A stretch of DNA of 64,000 bases from Motacilla alba alba (Eukaryota; Chordata; Aves; Passeriformes; Motacillidae). The notes under the pieces are model-generated. The model was not told the origin of the DNA. It saw only the letters and a program-made list of their open reading frames with translations, and did no database searches. Position numbers and translations under genes: made by a program. Of this stretch, positions 59,001 through 64,000 are shown piece by piece. The number at the start of each line of letters is the position of its first letter. The stretch's first letter is position 1. Location of the stretch: positions 54,125,666-54,189,665 of the forward strand of contig NC_052018.1 of NCBI RefSeq assembly GCF_015832195.1, given 5' to 3'.

Positions 59001-62000
59001 AGTTCCATAAAAGGTCACCACACAGTATGACCTGAAAAACCAAATAATTTGTATTTAAATCAGATCAGAGAGGTATTTTAGCCAAAATATTGTAATGCAT
59101 TCTTCTTTAAATACAATGTTTAGAATTTAACATTCCCCTTATCATAAGTATTCAAAAGATTTTTAAGTGAAGATTTTCAGTGAAAAGGTGTGTGGGGGGG
59201 AAGCAAAGAAGCATGCATGTTCACTAAAGTGATCTATTTCTGATCTAGCTGAAAATCTGTTTTACTGGGTTTTTACTGTTTTGGTTTTTTTTTTTTTTAA
59301 TATGTCATTTTTCAGTTGCTTAATGCATGTCATTGTTCAGTGATGTGTTATACCAGTTATATTTTAGAGAGCTACAGGTAAAATAGAATATATATTTATT
59401 TTGAAAGCCGCTGCTTAAAGAGGGAAGATTCCACTTACAGATAAAAAGCAATGGTTAGATAATTATAAGTGCATGGCACAGACAGGATTCCATTCCCATT
59501 GCACTTTAGAACAGAACATTTTTTTTCCTAGGATTCCATCAGGGAATGAAAACTTTTATCCAAAAAGTAGATTTAAAAAAAAAAAAAAAAAGTAATACAA
59601 GAGTATGGTTTACCATACATCATAAAAATTTCTAATGGTTAGTGGCTGGATTATTTCCCCTGCTAAAGTAACCATCTAGGTTATCCTATCCTAGATATTC
59701 ACAACACTCTGCTAATGAATACTTTCTTACAATTTTTGGACTCAAGCAGTTAACTTTGTAGGTTCACTTTCCCTTCTCTTTTGAAAAAGTCAGTACCCAA
59801 AGAATAAATACTGACGGTTGGAAACTAATTTTAATAATGCTTCCAGCATCCTTGTATACTGTCAAGTATGACAAAAGTTCTCCCAAATCTTCTCTCAGAT
59901 TTTGAATCAAGCCTGTAGCAATCATGCATTTTCTTAGAAATAGTAATCCTCTTGTGTATTTTTTGTTATACCTCATGACATTGCACTTCACTTCAGTGGT
60001 AGAGTTTTTAGTACATAAAATGAAGAAGCCTAGATGGCAGTGTTATGGGAACAGTGACTCTGCTCACTGCTGTGACATATTTATGGAACAAAACAACCTT
60101 AGTGAGAACTTCAAGTCTTTTGTTGTTTTGTGGCTCTGTATATTATATGGCAAGTCAGAATTCACCTTCAGAATGCTTTCAGGGTATCTGTCATAAATAC
60201 AATGGAGACTTCAGAAAAAAGGTCTTGTATGTTTTGAGCTATGTTGCAACACAAACTACAAAACCATTCCTTGAATGTGTGCTTCTGTCACAATTGTTCC
60301 TGGGGGTCAAGCAAAAGCCTAAATGTAAAGCAGTTGATATGACTGAACAGGAAGCAGTCATGACACAGGGAGACCAAGCAGATATTTCATTGTTAGGAAT
60401 TTTTCCTTAACTCAGTCTTGTGGGGTGAAAAAAAGAAAAAGATCCTCGGCCTTGCTGCAGTCAACAAATTTTCATCTTTATGTATTTAAATATTCAATCG
60501 TGGTAGAAGAAGAAATTTATAATAAGATTCCTTTAATACCAGGTATTGGGCATTTAAGTATTTGCACTCCAGACTGATGCTTGCAATGAGAGGGATGTTG
60601 TTTTTTCCCAGCTGTCAATCTCTGCTTCATCACAGCCCTACACCAAGAAGAGCAAGGGAGCTCCCAGCCCCCATTCCTGGCAGAATCAAGGCTTTCCCTT
60701 TAAAATAGTGAGGAGGTATAGCGGATATTTTTACCCCCAATGAGGGGAAAGAATGATGCATCTGACTCCATCTTATCAGAAGGCTAATTAATTACTTTAT
60801 TATACTATATTAATCTATATTATATTACACTATATTACATTCCATCTAAACTGAATCTGCACAACGCTCCACTCTGCACACAACTTAACTGAATCTTGTG
60901 ACTGTTCGCTGACAGTCCCACAAACACACACTTGGCTCTGATAGGCAAGGAAACAAAACACCATCACTCTGGGTAAACAGTCTCCATATTGCACTCTACT
61001 TTTGCACAAACACAGGCACAGCAAATGATAAGAATTGTTTTTCCTTTTCTCTGAGGTTCAGAGAATGGGAAACCCAGAAAAATTCTTGGGAAGAATTGTG
61101 CCTTGCTTTCTCTGTGAAGAGAAATGTGGCAACAAGGAGGTCCATGATATCAGCCATTCCAAATTCAGAACTAGGCAGATATGCTGTCTCTGTCAGAGGT
61201 ACATCTTGTAGAATCTGTGAAACAAAGCTTCTCCCAGCTCTTACACAGTGCTTAATTCAGCAGGAGCTGGGAGCCTTTACAGAGTGAGCTGACAAGAAAG
61301 ATCCTGTGTATAACACTACATCTATGAAGCCTTGGACTAGCTTCTTCAGTGTTCTGAATTTTGCTGTGTGTCCATGTGTCTCAGCTGTAAGAATTAAATT
61401 ATTAAATTTACATCTGTGTTGGGCAACTGCTTCATGGGCTGCATGGACTGAAGCAGGCCATCCCTACTTGGCCTAGAAGCTGATAAGCTATCACTTGTTC
61501 TCCATTTTTGTGAGAAAATGAGCTCCTGGTTGAGTTTAGATCCACACTCCTGTCTTTCACCCAACTCACGCAGTCTTTAAGCTCAACTACTACTTGTATG
61601 TATCAGAACCAGCAGATGAGGATTTCTAGATTATAAAAATCAGAAATAAACCCAAGTAGGTGTTTTAGACTCTGATCTGGTTATGAATTTTCCCATATTT
61701 TGGAGACATATTGATCATGTAAGCTGCATGAAGCCAGCAGCAGTGGCAAGGAAGATAAAACTTTCAGCTCTCTACTAGGGTTCTGTTTTGGAAGGCACAG
61801 GAAAGCTATTTTATTATTTGGTGTGAGACTAGTGCCAAAATGGGAAAAATGAGGTAATAGCCAACAGATTATTGAGCTAACACTGGTTCAACACTTTGTT
61901 TGAAGCAACAGGAAGCTGATACTGAAGAGTCACTGACTATCATAGGATACCACCTCCCATCAGAGATTGCACGGTTGCCCTTAGACCAAAAATTTCCTAG

Positions 62001-64000
62001 TCATAACACAGTCTTCTGAATCTTCACAGAAATGAATGCATTAAAGCATAATTGTGTCAGATAATCATTCAATTGGAGGAACACATTGTGACTCAGATGT
62101 GTTTCTTTTATTACACATTATGTTTCTTCGTAAGATGGAATAAACTTAAAAGAATTTCTTTTAGCATGCATACTTTGGGCATGTTTCTCACAAGAGGTAA
62201 GTCAGAATCCTTAGAGACTTAGTGTGCATGGAAAAGTGTGGTGAAAACAGAAAATGCAGTAATTTGCATTAATTGCTTGTTTAACTATTGTAATATTGAT
62301 TGCATGATTTGCCTCTGACATGCTTGCACTGCTGTAATGATCTGAATTTAGTGCTGTATTTGTTAATATTAGACACAAATTTATCCTGACAGCTTTATAG
62401 ACAGACACAGAAGTATTTAGTCTTGCAAAATATAATCACGCTCTTGAAATATTTCCCATAGCTACAGTACATTACAGACTGTGTACTGGAGTAGCTTAGT
62501 CCTGTCTCATCCACTCAGCTGTGGTCTCACTCGATGCAGTTCCTCTTTTCAACCTGATTATTTTGCAAGATGTGTTAATTTATACGGAACGCTCACTTAT
62601 TGATTGCCCACTCATTGAGAATACTTCATCTCTTCATGGGCTGTTCATTTTTTTTCTTATTGGTGTGAATTGAGTTTGTCTTTAACACATTAAAAATTTT
62701 TAGCAATTTATTACCAACCACTAGGAAAATTTTGAAGGTGAATAGATTTCACTTGTTTCATGAGTGAAATAATATATGAAAGAAAAAAAAAGAAAAACCA
62801 GCAAAAGCTGAACTATAAGGCCAACTCTTTTCAGGTTCAAGATCACTTATTTTCATCCTGCAAAAGGATTACCAGGTCTCCTTACCTTCTTGATCAGCTA
62901 CAGAGCAGGTGTTTGTTATATAAAACATTATTTGCTGTAAAACCTGATTTTCCTTGAATTCTCTCAGGCTTCTAAAGGCAAGCACACAGATGGCAAGAAC
63001 AGGGATGATAATAAGTTGGGGAGGAGGTAAAATTTCATATACGAGCATAAATCAGAATGTATCATGCCCACAGTCATTGACTGCAGTTCCAGTGCAGTTC
63101 AGTTTATGTAACAAAATACTGTGAAATAGGAGGAAGGAGTCTGCAAATGGAAGCAATGAAAATGCAAAAGGAAGTCTTAAAATAACAGTAGTATCTAGCC
63201 TTCTGCACCCACTTCTTACTACTCTAATCCAGCATCTACCTTGTCTCCTTTTCAATCACCACTTGAGTTTCATGGTGTATTGAAATAGTTTACTTATTTT
63301 TTTCTCTGTATTTGACTCTGCTCTTTGTCTTTGGTACATTGAACAGTCAACAGAGTAATAACCATATTTAGGTAACTATGAAAACTTTAATGAACAGAAA
63401 AGATTTAATCTACATGAAGACCAGATTTCAGGAAAAAAGAAGTAGTTCTCTTTTGAAAAATTCTTCCTGCTATAAAAACATACGCTTTGCTTAGTGGGGG
63501 TTTTTAGCTATTAAACTGCCTAGCTTTGCTGAAATAAATAATTACACACTTGTAAAATTTTAGGTACAGCTCTCCATGTCTCTTAACATCACCAGTGAAC
63601 TCATTGTTTCGCAGTTTGCTTCATCTCCTGAGATGTTTGGGTTTGCTAGCTCTTTATACAGAGAAACAGAAAGGTATTCCCACAACTCTGTTATAAAGGA
63701 TGAAGAATTCTTCTGTCTGCTGCATAAATGATACAAGATGAGAATTTCTTGTGATAGTTAATCAAAAGTAAGGGGAGGAGGAAATGCAAACTTCTTTTGA
63801 TATATGCAGCACACAACAATATTTTTCATCCTGAAGGATATTTGCAAGAAAAGAAGCATACATTAAAAGCTTATAAGCTGGTTAATGAAAAGAGGTAGGG
63901 AAAAGCACTTTTTAAAAGAAAGCTATCAGTATTTTTACCTGGATGTTTTCAACTGTCTGCATTACAGGTTTAGGATGCTTGGCCATGCTGTTATATGGAG
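56045..64000 (+). other. LAMA2: LAMA2 intron, at least 8 kb, runs off the window
   Basis: AT-rich intron between the LE17 exon and the first coiled-coil exon, which I could not find before the window ends. It contains T-rich or A-rich runs near 58050, 59290 and 59575, and an LTR-like repeat at about 60740-61135. Short open frames on both strands (58123-58602, 60045-60410, 62211-62408, 63052-63255) show no recognisable protein. Confidence 0.82.
60740..61135. mobile_element. Probable avian endogenous-retrovirus LTR (solo, non-coding)
   Basis: The block starting near GAATGATGCATCTGACTCCA, followed by an AT-rich run of TATTATACTATATTAATC type, ACTGAATCTGCACAACGCTC, GATAAGAATTGTTTTTCC and GGGAAGAATTGTGCCTTGC, resembles solo LTRs that I recall from songbird genomes. 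No internal gag/pol/env text flanks it. Ends and orientation are uncertain, and no target-site duplication was established. Assigned from memory of the family only. Confidence 0.5.

Noticed and set aside
1..64000. Operons, CRISPR arrays, phage or bacterial mobile elements
   Set aside because: Spliced vertebrate gene structure and avian retrotransposons throughout. No regularly spaced repeats with spacers and no dense bacterial-type coding.

Overview
This is vertebrate genomic DNA, almost certainly from a bird. It holds a central slice of one large gene read on the + strand: LAMA2, the laminin alpha-2 (merosin) chain. Seventeen short exons (2,611 coding bases, about 870 codons) have a consistent chain of reading phases and GT/AG borders, and are separated by AT-rich introns of 94 bp to 7.9 kb. 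The avian assignment rests on several CR1 LINE fragments with the typical CR1 3' end and reverse-transcriptase text, and on an LTR-like block that resembles ERV LTRs of songbirds. The species cannot be named from the sequence. Neither end of the gene is present: the window opens in an intron after the first L4 domain and ends in the intron after the last laminin EGF-like (LE) module, before the coiled-coil region.

Layout. Positions 361-38979 carry exons for the end of LE5 through the first part of LE14 (module numbers follow human alpha-2, from memory). Positions 38970-47150 carry the second L4 (laminin IV type A) globular domain, on exons at 41325, 42208, 42491 and 47078. Positions 47150-56044 carry LE14 (second part) to LE17. 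Positions 56045-64000 are intron. There is no promoter, poly(A) site, RNA gene, CRISPR array or second protein gene that I can support. Repeats are CR1 pieces at about 4.5-6.1, 19.1, 27.1-27.6, 36.3-37.5 and 52.7-53.0 kb, one LTR-like block near 60.7-61.1 kb, several small tandem duplications and a few strong inverted repeats.

How it works together. The exons encode the short-arm rod of laminin-211/221: disulfide-rich LE modules flanking a globular L4 domain. The protein is secreted and built into muscle, Schwann-cell and brain basement membranes.

Two things stand out. First, the 24251-28889 intron contains an extra LE-type exon (25213-25359). It is phase 0 at both ends, aligns without gaps to the next canonical exon, and lacks the seventh LE cysteine in its main frame. 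It may be an unrecorded cassette or mutually exclusive exon, or a decaying copy of one. Second, the L4 exon at 42491-42729 carries an in-frame internal tandem repeat (15+20+20 residues), where mammalian LAMA2 has a single 20-residue unit. Comparisons with human and mouse LAMA2 are from memory, not from a search.
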